Below are positions 33,263 to 43,719 of a DNA stretch of 64,000 bases, piece by piece. This DNA is from Pristionchus mayeri (Eukaryota > Nematoda > Chromadorea > Rhabditida > Neodiplogasteridae): contig BTRK01000005.1 of NCBI GenBank assembly GCA_036245805.1, forward strand, positions 30,361,469-30,425,468. The letters run 5' to 3'. The first letter of the stretch is position 1; every line of letters begins with the position of its first letter. A program made the translations under genes and the position numbers. The notes beneath the pieces are model-generated. The model was not told the DNA's origin. It made no database searches and saw only the letters and a program-made list of their open reading frames with translations.

Positions 33263-36155
33263 TTAGAGTCTCTTCTCCACTTGGGATTCCATTCCGACGT
33301 GCTCGATGGCGACGAGATCATTGTCGTACGAGAACTTCTTGAGAGCATCGATCTTCTTCAGTCTGTAGTCTCCCACTTGAGCCTCGACGTCCTTCGCATT
33401 CGTAGGCATCACGAGAGACACCTTGAGGCCCCAGTCGCGGAAGTACTGAAAAAAAACATATGCTTTACATAAGAGGCAACAGGAACCAGGTCGGAGTCAC
33501 AATCCAGGAAATACAATAAATGGCGAATAAGTCGACCTTTCTTGGAATCATCGGACAAGAAAATGCGACCCCATGAAATCAGTTGTGTTTCCCCTGATAT
33601 TATTCAGGAGCGCGTGAACTCTTACCGTAGCCATATCCTCCATTTGGCCGATCGATATCTTAGTTTTCTTGTCTCTCACGCAGAGACAGCGACACTTTCT
33701 GCTGAGGAGTTCTCGGATGTCCCAGAGAGCGAGCGAGTCCTTGGCCCATCCTCCGATCCACATCGAATCCACCATGGAGGCCACTTCGAGCAGAAAATTG
33801 CGCACATCTGAATCAATTCATTAACTCAATTCTGATTGTGACTCTTATGTAAACATGCGATGTTAAACTAACCCTTAGTTACTTCCATTCTCTCGAAGCT
33901 GACCTTTGAAGGCCTCGCCACTCTGATGAACTCTAGCCATTGAGCACTGAAATAGTCACTTCATTGCATATTCAGCTATATCTAACTGATGTGAATGATG
34001 CAAATATTATGAAAACATTAAAAAATGGAAACTCACAACTGTTCCGTGGCATCATTAGCTTTCTGTGTGATCCTGATCTGCTTAACCATCGCTGGTTCCA
34101 GAAATTCGGCCAGTGCTCCCATGATCTCAGGGGATTCCTCGGTGTAAACATCCGTGAAATCAGTGCGAGAAGCGAGAGGACGAAGGAATTCGAGCAGAGA
34201 AGGTACTGCCTCTGTAGGCATCGACAAGAACTAAAGAATAGATACAATGACATCACTTAACCAGGAGAAGTCGTCAAAATGGCGACTACTGCATAATCTT
34301 GAACCTTGTTGGCACTGTCGAAGCAGGGGCGATTGATCTCTCCGAACTGCGGATAGCAAGCGATGAATCCTCCCCACATCGAACTGCTTTCGTCGTTGGA
34401 GAGACGAAGACTCACCACCGTCTCAGAAGTATAAGGGATGTGCTGAAAATCGATCATTGATTCGTAAGCGCTGCTTTATTTCCATGAGCAAACCACTGGA
34501 AAGAAACTAGGCGCTTGCCTGAATGTTGAGCTGAGCCTCCATGCGATACTTGAATTTATCCGCAATAGCCAGCAGTCGGTTCATTTCATACTGCTTATCC
34601 ATATGATCCGGAGACTGAAAAAAGGAGGTGTTGAGGAGCACATTTTGGAAGTAATATCCGATCTTATGCTATATTTTAGAAAGCGCTTCCTCCGTCTTTA
34701 ACCCTTACCAAAACAAGGATAAAAAGGAACTCGAAAAGGTACAAAACTACTTCACACGTCGTTTATTTATGCGCTGTTTTGATCATACTTGGGAAAATAT
34801 GCCTACCGCTTTCGACCGCAATAAGAAACTAGGCATTGAGTCCTTAGAGAAGCGTAGAATAACGACTGATGTAAGAGTAGCCACAAATCTCATACGAGGC
34901 AAATATAGAATATCCAACCGAAAACAACATTATTTCAAAATTTACCACACGCGAAACGGCATGAACTTCAACAACCCTGGTTCGAATCATAACTACAGAC
35001 ACAATAGCTTCTTTCCAAGAGCGGCAAGACTTTTAGTAAATGCAGAGAATGAAACCAGTTCCCCTGAGTAGATCCTCCTGACTTCATGACCCTTTTATCC
35101 AGTCATTAACTATTGATTCTCATCGTCATTAACTTTCCTGTTCTATTTTAAATGTTATCTCACGTTATTTCGTACGAAATAGTATAAATATATATATATA
35201 TTTTAATACTGCCCAAATGCATAGTTTCCTATCGCTTCCCTGACATCCTTTAATGGACAGCCAAACTAGCACTTTTCCCATGCATTCATTTGTTCCGTAT
35301 ACATATTTTAACGTCATATTTGTCTCAAACAATGCCTGGTAACTATGCTGTTTAATAATGTCTGGGGAAATCCCTCTTTAATCTCTCTCACATGCTTCGC
35401 TACCGGCATCGTGTTGGCATCGGGTTTCTCTGTAGGTGCAACACCCCTTGCAGATAATTGGATAAGCTGCATCAGCATCTGTTGCAGCTCATTGGCAGTG
35501 CGAAGGAAAGTGGCATCGGTTTCTACACGAAGATTGATGCACTGAGGTTTTCCCGAGCTGCAAAGAGGACAATAACGGTCTGACGCACTGACGAGATTGT
35601 ACCTCATCTGAGTGAACCAGAGAACCGCAGCGGAGAGATCAGCCTCCGACTCCAGAATACAGTCATCGATGCCATCTAGAAGGAATGGATAGAAGAAGTA
35701 AACGAAAGCAATTCCACTATGGATGTAGGTACTATAGATGGCTATTCGGAGCAGAATTCCGATTTCGCGATCCCTCCCTCGCATATTGCGAAATTTGAGG
35801 AGGGGAGGATTACGATACCGCAATTCTGCTCCAAATAGCCTACCCTACTAGGTACTATAGGTTAGATGAGCACCATAAACACCAGCTTTACCCAGTATTT
35901 TCATTGTAAACTCGCCACATCTAATACCGCAATGAACTAACCATTCCAGGTAAGATCGAAATCCTCTTCCTTGACGATACCAGTGACTCTCTTCTTGAGA
36001 TCCTCGAAGAGTTGATCACCGCGAGTCGAGAATGCGAATCTGCAGAGATTTTGTCAGTATGATACCTATTTGGCCATTCATAACTGTCGTAAGTAATGAA
36101 AATATTACCGATGTTTCTTTCCATTGAATGCGAGCTTGAAGTGAACCAAGGTCAT
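33263..36155 (-). CDS. PB1 domain plus conserved C-terminal region protein
   Basis: Ten exons read down from 36155: 36109-36155, 35942-36039, 35603-35675, 35344-35557, 34519-34614, 34305-34442, 34037-34230, 33873-33946, 33626-33807, 33263-33445 (1299 nt, 432 aa). PB1 at about residues 1-85: a basic first strand (VHFKLAFNGKKHRF), helix DQLFEDLKKRVTGIV and acidic loop TWNDGIDDCILESEADL. The C-terminal region contains PSLLEFLRPLASRTDF, WLEFIRVARPSKVSFERM and LLSRKCRCLCVRDKKTKIS, shared with the T-box fusion and the 38.1 and 46.3 kb genes. The intron after 34519 starts GC (CAG then GCAAGC), as at the same site at 38.9 kb. A truncated LINE copy sits in the intron at 34.7-35.2 kb. The ATG lies four bases after a CATTTCAG acceptor, consistent with trans-splicing. 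Confidence 0.87.
34676..35205 (+). mobile_element. 5'-truncated LINE copy
   Basis: The frame at 34769-35071 (LNRNKK-like linker, EKRRITTDVRVATNLIRGKY and SFFPRAARLL) is nearly identical to the C terminus of the LINE reverse transcriptase at 60797-61993, but on the other strand. The 3' end shares the palindrome TATTTCGTACGAAATA and a TA-repeat tail. It lies antisense within an intron of the PB1 gene. Confidence 0.88.
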
Positions 36156-36456
36156 CGTCCTGAAATGGGTCGATGTAAAAATCGGAAAAAAAAGAAATAC
36201 AATAGCGAATTGGAGAGTTTATGGATAGGGAAAATTTAGTATAGAACACATATTGATGATTTAGGGGTAGGAAGTGGAGTGGGGATTTTAAAGGGACCCT
36301 CGGTATAAAAGAGGAGGAGCGTAATATGCAACAACCGGAATAAATAATAAGAATTAGGACGTACAAGAAAAACAAATGGATATATAGAGGGCACAAACAA
36401 AGGGATATGGGATAGTATTGAGAAGAGTGAGATGGAGCAAGCGAAATCGACCACCC

Positions 36457-36632
36457 AGTTGGGAGGATGGCGAGTGAATGAAGTTCTAGAAGCCCAATCT
36501 ATCTCGACGATTATGGGCGGAGCCTAGAAAAGAGGAGGGAAATTTTCGAAATGGCAACCGCTTATTGGTTGAGACCACGCTAGTTCAAATAGATCTGCAC
36601 TCATTGCTGTAGACGAAGGACTGCCACTGGGA
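36457..36632 (-). promoter_or_regulatory. PB1-family upstream module
   Basis: On the minus strand: CCAGTGGCAGTCCTTCGTCT (36611-36630), CCAATAAGCGG then TTTCGAAAATT (about 36541-36551), GGCTCCGCCCATAA (near 36514) and GAACTTCATTCACTCGCCAT (36467-36486). It lies about 300 bp upstream of the start codon at 36155. Confidence 0.65.
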
Positions 36633-36659
36633 GAGTGGCACGGGAAGGATACACTAAAA

Positions 36660-37260
36660 CAAATATTTGAGTTCAAACCCACATAGCAAACTGACTAAAT
36701 TTATAAAGATTTTGAATTAACATTATCCTGACTGTAATCAACGATAAATAATGAGATGAGAATGTCAAATAGATCGAAGAGGTTATCATTTCTTATCAAA
36801 ACAATCGATTTCTCCAAGAGACACTCTAGGTTTAGTAGTTAAGCAAATCTTCAGATAAAAATGGAACATACATCTTTCGATTTCATGTGCCATCTGTCAC
36901 ACCAATGATGAACAACATCGGTCTGATGAAAACACAAAGAGAACTATTGTATTAAACTGAACCATCTCCCGTATTTCCGCAGAATCATTCAGTGCGTGAA
37001 CGTATTGTGTAAGTAAAGGGGAAATTACCATAATGATTGTAATCCGACATACAGGAATGAACAAAAGCATGGAGAAAATGTATCATAGATTCACAATCGA
37101 GGAACTTTGCAATTTATATTACGAAGTAAAAAAACATCTCAATACTCCATTTTTTGATACTATACTGCAGTTCAACTTCTGAATTTTATTTTTAATAAGT
37201 TTGTTTTCATATTCAGCGAACATCAATATCCCTACATTCGTTCATTGGCATTCATAATTG
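36660..37260. other. divergent intergenic region
   Basis: It separates the upstream modules of two divergently transcribed PB1 genes. AT-rich; no coding frame is supported. Confidence 0.35.
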
Positions 37261-37280
37261 CTGGCATGTGTTCATGTTCC

Positions 37281-37450
37281 CCGTGGCATTCCTCCGTTCC
37301 ATTCAATGCATCTGAGGCATTAGCGCACACGTCATGGCGCCCAATAAGCATTCATTATTTTCGAATATCCTCCTCCTTCCTAGACTCCGCCCACTATCAT
37401 CGATATGGATTGAGCCTAGGGTACTTCATTCACTCACCATCCTCCCGATT
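37281..37450 (+). promoter_or_regulatory. PB1-family upstream module
   Basis: CCGTGGCATTCCTCCGTTCC (37281-37300), CCAATAAGCATTC then TTTTCGAATA (about 37341-37367), GACTCCGCCCACT (37383-37395) and GTACTTCATTCACTCACCAT (37421-37440). A second copy of the first motif, CCAGTGGCAACCCTCCGTTC, is at 37821-37840, nearer the gene. Confidence 0.65.
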
Positions 37451-38110
37451 GGGAGGTGGTCGCACTAACCGCCTCTTCTCCCTTTTCTGCATTTTTATTC
37501 ATACCCTATTTCCTTATATGCATTCCTATATTTCTATCCCGTCGTTATTCATTCTCAAGGCACACTCATGAAACATTTAATTGATCCTCCACTCTGGCAG
37601 TTGGTTTTTCATTATCATTCTTTCTATCCTGTCCACTTGTAATTTTATCAATCAGCCAAATATTTTAGTTCATTCTGCATTTCGAAACATTCTTCTCTTT
37701 ACGATTCTTTCGCATCATTTGCCAGCATTTTTATCATATAATAGGCAGTTCCTTGATTTACTAGCCATTGAACATATTTACTTCCCTCATAATCATCTGA
37801 CTCCCCTATCAATTAATTGTCCAGTGGCAACCCTCCGTTCCCTACACCAATTCCGAACTCCGGAAAACCACCTACCCAATACCCAGTGGCCAATCTCTAT
37901 TAATTTGAATGAGGATACAATTTCGAAACTTCCCGCTGAGACTCCGTCCAGAACCACCCAGTTGAATTGAAAGTCAACCATTTCATTCTCTATCACACCT
38001 CCACTCCTGGACGTCTTCCCTTCCTCTTATCTTCCTTTCCTTTTTACCTATGTTTTCAATGTAATCGCGCATTGATTATTTATGAAAATATAACAAATTA
38101 TTACAGAGAA

Positions 38111-39979
38111 ATGGCCAGAACTATGAATATCGCGCATTTCAAGCTCGCCTTCAACGGAAAGAATCATCGGTACTACATTTACCTTTATTATACAACGCTT
38201 ATCGTATTGTATTTCGCATTTCAATATTATGATCTACTAACATATTTTTACAGCTTTGCTGAAACCTGCGAAAACGATAAGCTTTACGAAGAGGTGAAGG
38301 GAAGGGTGGAAAAGATCGTGAACGAGGACTCCTTCAAGCTCTACTGGAACGGTTCGTTCGTTCGTTTTTTTCGATTTTTCTCATCTTGAGTGTTCTCTCT
38401 TAATCAAAATCATAAATTCAGATGGCGAATCGAACGTTCTTCTCGAGACTGCGGAAGATCTCGCGACTGCGATTGACTTTGCCAAGAATAGGTGAGTTCA
38501 TTCAATATCACATATTGAATCCGTCCAAGCAAAGGCATATTTCAGTTCGAGACAGCCTCCGTGTGTTTATCTCACGGTCGCCTCAATGAGAGCCGAGAAG
38601 GAGCAACAGCAGCCAGCTTCTAATGACAACAATGCTGCTGAATTCGTTACTCGAGTGGGTTACAGGACATAGAATTTTCAACATGATATTTTTTCGCACA
38701 AAATACTGATATCATGAATACTATCATAATCAACTCCCATAATCCAGATTGTGCGACCCAAGAGAATCAATATGGACCAAATGATGGACATCGCGATTGA
38801 AATGAGCATGGACACCATGGTTCCTCTTGTCGTTTCTTCGCTTCGTTCACAGGCGAGAAAACTATTATATTTTCAATATGAACTGTTCAACTTCAGCACA
38901 ATTCCCTGACCAACGAGACAACGCTGACCCTCTGCTTCCATTCTCCCCAGGACTATTCGATGTGGACTAAGTGCATGGAGATTTGTCTCGCCGACCTCGG
39001 CGTTCACAAAGATCGTCTCACCACCAAAAGCCACTATGTGAGTAAATTCAAATTCCATCTCATGCCAGGTAAACATAAACCGAATTCCACAGTAATAATA
39101 AGGATACAACGAGATGCAAGTATTCATTTATTGCAGAGAAGTGCTTCAGTTGTTCTGAACAAGGACATGGCTCTCGCTCTGCTCGATTACCTCGAACCTC
39201 TGGCCTCCAGAAATGTCTTCCAGCACGTTAAGATCGAAGAAACTGAGGAGAAAATGCGCGCATTCACGCTCTTTCTCGAACTTTCCACAGTGGAGCAGAT
39301 CACCATCTGCCAGAAACCGGATACCAATCTGTTGTGAGTCTCACATTTTAGATTTTTATCCTTAAATCTAAAATGACTAACACGAGGTAAAAAAATAAGC
39401 AAAATCATGTTTATTTCAGCGCTCCTTGGCTCGAATTCGTACGAAGAGTGAAGCCATCGAAGGTTCGAGTCCAGAGACTGAAGCCTACCAAGGGTTAGTT
39501 AGAAGAACATACTTTTCATGTGAAATAAACATGAGTATTTTCAGATCTGATTTCCTTCCTCGTTCAATTGGCTGATCTGACTCATTCGATGTGGATCGGA
39601 GGTCTCCTTAGCAAGGGTTCTCTCTACCTCTCGGACATCCGTGAGATCCTCAGCAGAAAGTGCCGATACCTCCACATCAGAGACAAGGAAACCAAGATCT
39701 CGCTCTCCCAGATGGAGGACATGGCCAGGGTATGTAGTTCAAATCTATTTTAAAACCATTTTGGAAATATTTTGATAATTTATAGTATTTCATTTTCAGT
39801 ACTTCATCAACTGGGGTCTCATGGTGTCTCTCGTCATCCCTTCTTCCGTTCTCAAAGTGGACACTGAAGTTGGGGTGTACAGAGTGAAGAAGGCGGAAGG
39901 ACCCAAGTTCGAGTACGAGAAGGATCTCGTCGTGATCGAACACGAAGACATCTACCCGAAAGCGGAAGACAAGATCTAA
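38111..39979 (+). CDS. PB1 domain plus conserved C-terminal region protein
   Basis: Ten exons: 38111-38169, 38254-38351, 38422-38491, 38546-38654, 38748-38852, 38897-39037, 39137-39333, 39420-39493, 39545-39729, 39800-39979 (1218 nt, 405 aa). The PB1 domain (residues about 5-95) has HFKLAFNGKNHRF with the basic residues expected of a type II face, and YWNDGESNVLLETAEDLATA as the acidic loop, so both faces appear present. The C-terminal region has LLDYLEPLASRNVFQHVKI, WLEFVRRVKPSKVRVQRLKP, MWIGGLLSKGSLYLSDIREI and a final DTEVGVYRVKKAEG block. The intron at 38853 begins GC, not GT. The acceptor TTATTACAG lies four bases before the ATG. Function is unknown; PB1 implies protein-protein pairing. 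Confidence 0.88.
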
Positions 39980-40380
39980 ATTAGAATTAGATTCTGGAAT
40001 TATGTAATTGAATCGTTCATCGTACTTGTTGAAAAATATAGATGTCGAATTGTTGACTTTAATTTTTTGTTGTTGTTGATAAATGCTTGATTGCAATTTG
40101 AATCGAGTTAAATAATGGTACATTATCACACAAAATGATTAGTTGCAAATGATTAAATATAATTTATTTGAGATTATTGATCAGAAAACGAATGAATGGG
40201 TGCGACAAATAGTCATTATGCATACCACAATTGAAATATGAATATTAGTTACTGCTTATCCCTGCCACATCTGCTCTGCTTTAGGATGAACTCATGTTGT
40301 TCAATGTATTATACATAGTGTCGTTCCGATCGTTAAATGCGCCCGGAGTGACCATTTTCAAATTTCACTCGACAAGGCTT
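39980..40380 (+). other. 3' UTR and spacer
   Basis: The first about 140 bases are the 3' flank that is also duplicated after the broken copy at 42.2 kb. No further gene is seen. Confidence 0.4.
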
Positions 40381-41124
40381 CGCTTGTTCGAACCACGAGG
40401 GAGGCTTTCTTTCATTCACTGACCATCCTCCCGAGTGGGAAGTGGTTGCCCCTACCTCTTCCAATTTATTGTTTTTTTACACTTATACCCTTCTCCTTCC
40501 ATGCGCTGCTCTCCGTATATATACTATATCTCTATCCAATCGATCTTCATCCCCATGATTCACTCCTGATATTATTTCATGATCTCAAGCTTATCTTATC
40601 TAAGTGTTGATCATTGATCATCCACTCTCTCATTAGGTTTTTCATTAAAATTCCATCTATCCTTTCCAACTTTAAACAAATGTTATTATATCAATCGGCT
40701 AACATAGTTCATTCTGAATTTCAAGACGTTCTTGTCTTTGCGATTCTTTCATATCATTTGACAGCATTTTTATTATAGGCAGTTCCGTTTTCCACTGGTC
40801 ATTGATCCTTTTCACATCCTTCATAATCACCTGTGCCCAGTGGCAACCCTCCGGTCCCTACACCACTACCGATCTCCGGAAGACCACCTACCCAATTCCC
40901 AGTGGCCAATCTCTATCAATGTGAATGAGGATACAATTTCGAATCTTCCCGCTAATACTCCGCCCACAACCATCCAGATGAATTGAGAGTCAGCCATTTC
41001 ATTCTCTATCACACCTCCACTCCTGGAGGTCTTCCCTTTCTACTATCTTCCTTTCTTGATTACCTGTTTTCAATGTCATCCCGCATTCATTATTTTTGAA
41101 AATGTAACAAATCATTAAAGATCA
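40381..41124 (+). repeat. duplicated upstream region of the PB1 gene
   Basis: It matches about 37400-38110 with moderate divergence. Shared blocks are TTCATTCACTGACCATCCTC (40412-40431), GCCCAGTGGCAACCCTCCG (40835-40853), CCAGTGGCCAATCTCTAT (near 40901) and CATTTCATTCTCTATCACAC (near 40996). This shows the gene was duplicated with its promoter. Confidence 0.85.
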
Positions 41125-42002
41125 ATGGCCAGAACAATGAATATCGTTCATTTCAAGCTCGCTTTCCATGGAAAGAATCATCGGTACTACTTTTACTTTA
41201 TTATGTACCACTTTTTTCATTTCTTTCATTCAATAATATGATATGCAAACATTTTTTGCAGCTTCGCTGAAACTTGCGAAAACGATAACTTCTACGAGGA
41301 GGTAATGGGAAGGGTGGCAAAGATAGTCAAGGAGGACTCCTTCAAACTTTACTGGAACGGTTCGTTTCTATATTTATTTTCGATTCTTTTGAATGATCTC
41401 TCTTTATTCATATCCCAATCAACACAACTCAGATGGCGAATTGAATTTTCTTCTGGGGACTGCTGAAGATCTCGCTACTGCGATTGACTTTGCGAAGAAC
41501 AGGTGTGCTACCGTACTTTGAAATATTGAATGATCATTTAAAAAAGGAATATTTTTCAGTTCGAGACAGCCTCCATGTGTCTATCTCACTGTCGCCTCGA
41601 CTGCTGCAGAAGAATCGAAGGTCGTCGAGAAGGCAGAAGTGCAGCAGTCATCTTCTGATGTCAACGCTGCAGCAGAATTCACCACTAGAGTAAGTTAAAA
41701 GATCAGCATGACCTACATTTCAGAGAACAGCCTGATGTCGTTAAATACCAAATTATCGCCCTGTTATTCAAGAAACTTTTTCAGATTGTGCGACCCAAGA
41801 GAATCAATATGGACCAAATGATGGACATCGCGATTGAAATGAGCATGGACACCATGGTTCCTCTTGTCGTTTCTTCGCTTCGTTCACAGGCGAGAAAACT
41901 ATTATATTTTCAATATGAACTGTTCAACTTCAGCACAATTCCCTGAGACAAGGAAACCAAAGTCTCGCTCTCCCAGATGGAGGACATGGCCAGGGTATGT
42001 AG
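41125..42002 (+). pseudogene. truncated PB1 gene copy with an internal deletion
   Basis: Exons 41125-41183, 41262-41359, 41433-41502, 41560-41689 and 41785-41889 correspond one to one with the first five exons of the gene at 38.1 kb, including the GC donor. The sixth exon starts identically (12 bases) and then jumps into the middle of the penultimate exon of the parent. About 775 bp are missing and the frame is shifted, so reading stops at a TAG at 42000-42002 (176 aa). The former last exon follows out of frame (42065-42244). An intact PB1 domain could still be produced. From 41785 to about 42375 the sequence is almost identical to the parent, whereas the first four exons are more diverged. 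Confidence 0.85.
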
Positions 42003-42244
42003 TTCAAATCTATTTTAAAACCATTTTGGAAATATTTTGATAATTTATAGTATTTCATTTTCAGTACTTCATCAACTGGGGTCTCATGGTGTCTCTCGTC
42101 ATCCCTTCTTCCGTTCTCAAAGTGGACACTGAAGTTGGGGTGTACAGAGTGAAGAAGGCGGAAGGACCCAAGTTCGAGTACGAGAAGGATCTCGTCGTGA
42201 TCGAACACGAAGACATCTACCCGAAAGCGGAAGACAAGATCTAA

Positions 42245-42930
42245 ATTAGAATTAGAATCTGGAATTATGTAATTGAATCGTTCATCGTACTTGTTGAAAA
42301 ATATAGATGTCGAATTGTTGACTTTAATTTTTTGTTGTTGTTGATAAATGCTTGATTGCAATTTGAATTGAGTTAAATAATGTTTCAACATAGCTCAAAA
42401 ATGGCTCTGTAGGAATATGTTAGTCTCTCATTTTTTCTTTGTTCCCTCATTCTGTTCTTTGGTCCCTCAAATTATTTTTTGTTCCCATCAACGTTCTTAA
42501 TTTTCAAGTATTTGGATTTCGTCATACGTTTTAGGGCGTTTGCCGAAGATCCGATCAGCCCGGTTCAGCAAAAATGTCGATTTAATGGTTTCCCCCCCCC
42601 CCATTCGCAATTCTGGATGGATTCTCTCGTGAGAGGCGTGATGCTTTGCTAAATTTTGTTTTACGAAAAATTCGTTTACAAAATGAAATTTCCAAAATAA
42701 ATTTTACAAATAGGAGTAAATATATTAATGAAATGGATATATAGTCCCTTGTCCGCTCCCTTGTCCGTATATATTTTCAATTCCTCAAGAGGTGGAATCG
42801 AGAAAAGATCGTGGAAGTGGGTTGTTATCAGGTTGGTGCAAACGTTTCTGACTATTTTTTCATGTTTGTACATTTTGACATTCCCCGTTCATCTCATTTT
42901 GCCAATCGAATAATGGTTTTCCTCAGTTTA
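42245..42930. other. intergenic with a single mariner end and a C tract
   Basis: The duplicated 3' flank ends near 42375. A run of about 11 C lies around 42592-42602. AGGTTGGTGCAAACGTTTCT near 42833 resembles a mariner terminus, but no partner end was found. No gene is seen. Confidence 0.4.
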
Positions 42931-43397
42931 TACAGTACATGCTAATCGCCTTGCCCATATGCGGCCGCGGCGGCTCGCGGCGGCCCGCGGATTCCGCGGA
43001 TCGATTTTGTGGGAAGCATGCAATTTTTCACCATTCGATTTTTTGATTTTCAAATTATCCATAAAATTTCGCATCGGATGGACTATTCATTCATATTTAA
43101 AAAAAAATATAAATCGATATTTTGAATGCGACAATGCTTCAACCTACCGTAATCTAAGTTGCGAAAGCGACAGGCAAAGTGATATCGCCAACTGCGATTA
43201 CGGAAAAATATCGATTTATATATTTTTTAAAATATGAATGAATAGTCCATCCGATGCGAAATTTTATGGAGAATTTGAAAATCAAAAAATCGAATAGTGA
43301 AAAATTGCATGTTTCCCGCAAAATCGATCCGCGGAATCCGCGGGCCGCCGCGGGCCGCCGCGGCCGCATATGGGCAAGGCGATTAACATGTACTGTA
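42931..43397. repeat. foldback element with GC-rich ends
   Basis: TACAGTACATG(C/T)TAATCGCC begins the left arm and its complement ends the right arm. Next inside is an unusually GC-rich block (GCGGCCGCGGCGGC), followed by AT-rich arms with CATCGGATGGACTATTCATT and its complement. The loop near 43130-43190 is unpaired. No coding capacity. Confidence 0.9.
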
Positions 43398-43719
43398 ACA
43401 CTATACCGTGCGAATGCGCTCAATAACGATGGCATTATTCACAATCAAAGTCTTCGTTTTCCGAATCTCGCCATACTTTTGAATTGATCGTATTTCCAAG
43501 GAGAACTATGAGAGCGGCAAAAGTCGAGGACTATTGAAAAGCCTTTTCCATGGGCATATTACGGTTCCCTGTACGAAATCATTGACACGGAATGCCCGCT
43601 TAAAATTTGGAGCAAAATTCCAAAATATTCTAATTAGAAAATTCATACTTTGTGTTGCGCGTAATTGTTTCCTACAAAAGTAAATCATAATCATTTCAGA
43701 AACGAGTTCGGAGTTTTGA
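43398..43719. other. intergenic, no gene recognised
   Basis: Spacer between two foldback elements. Only short frames without recognisable motifs. Confidence 0.35.
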
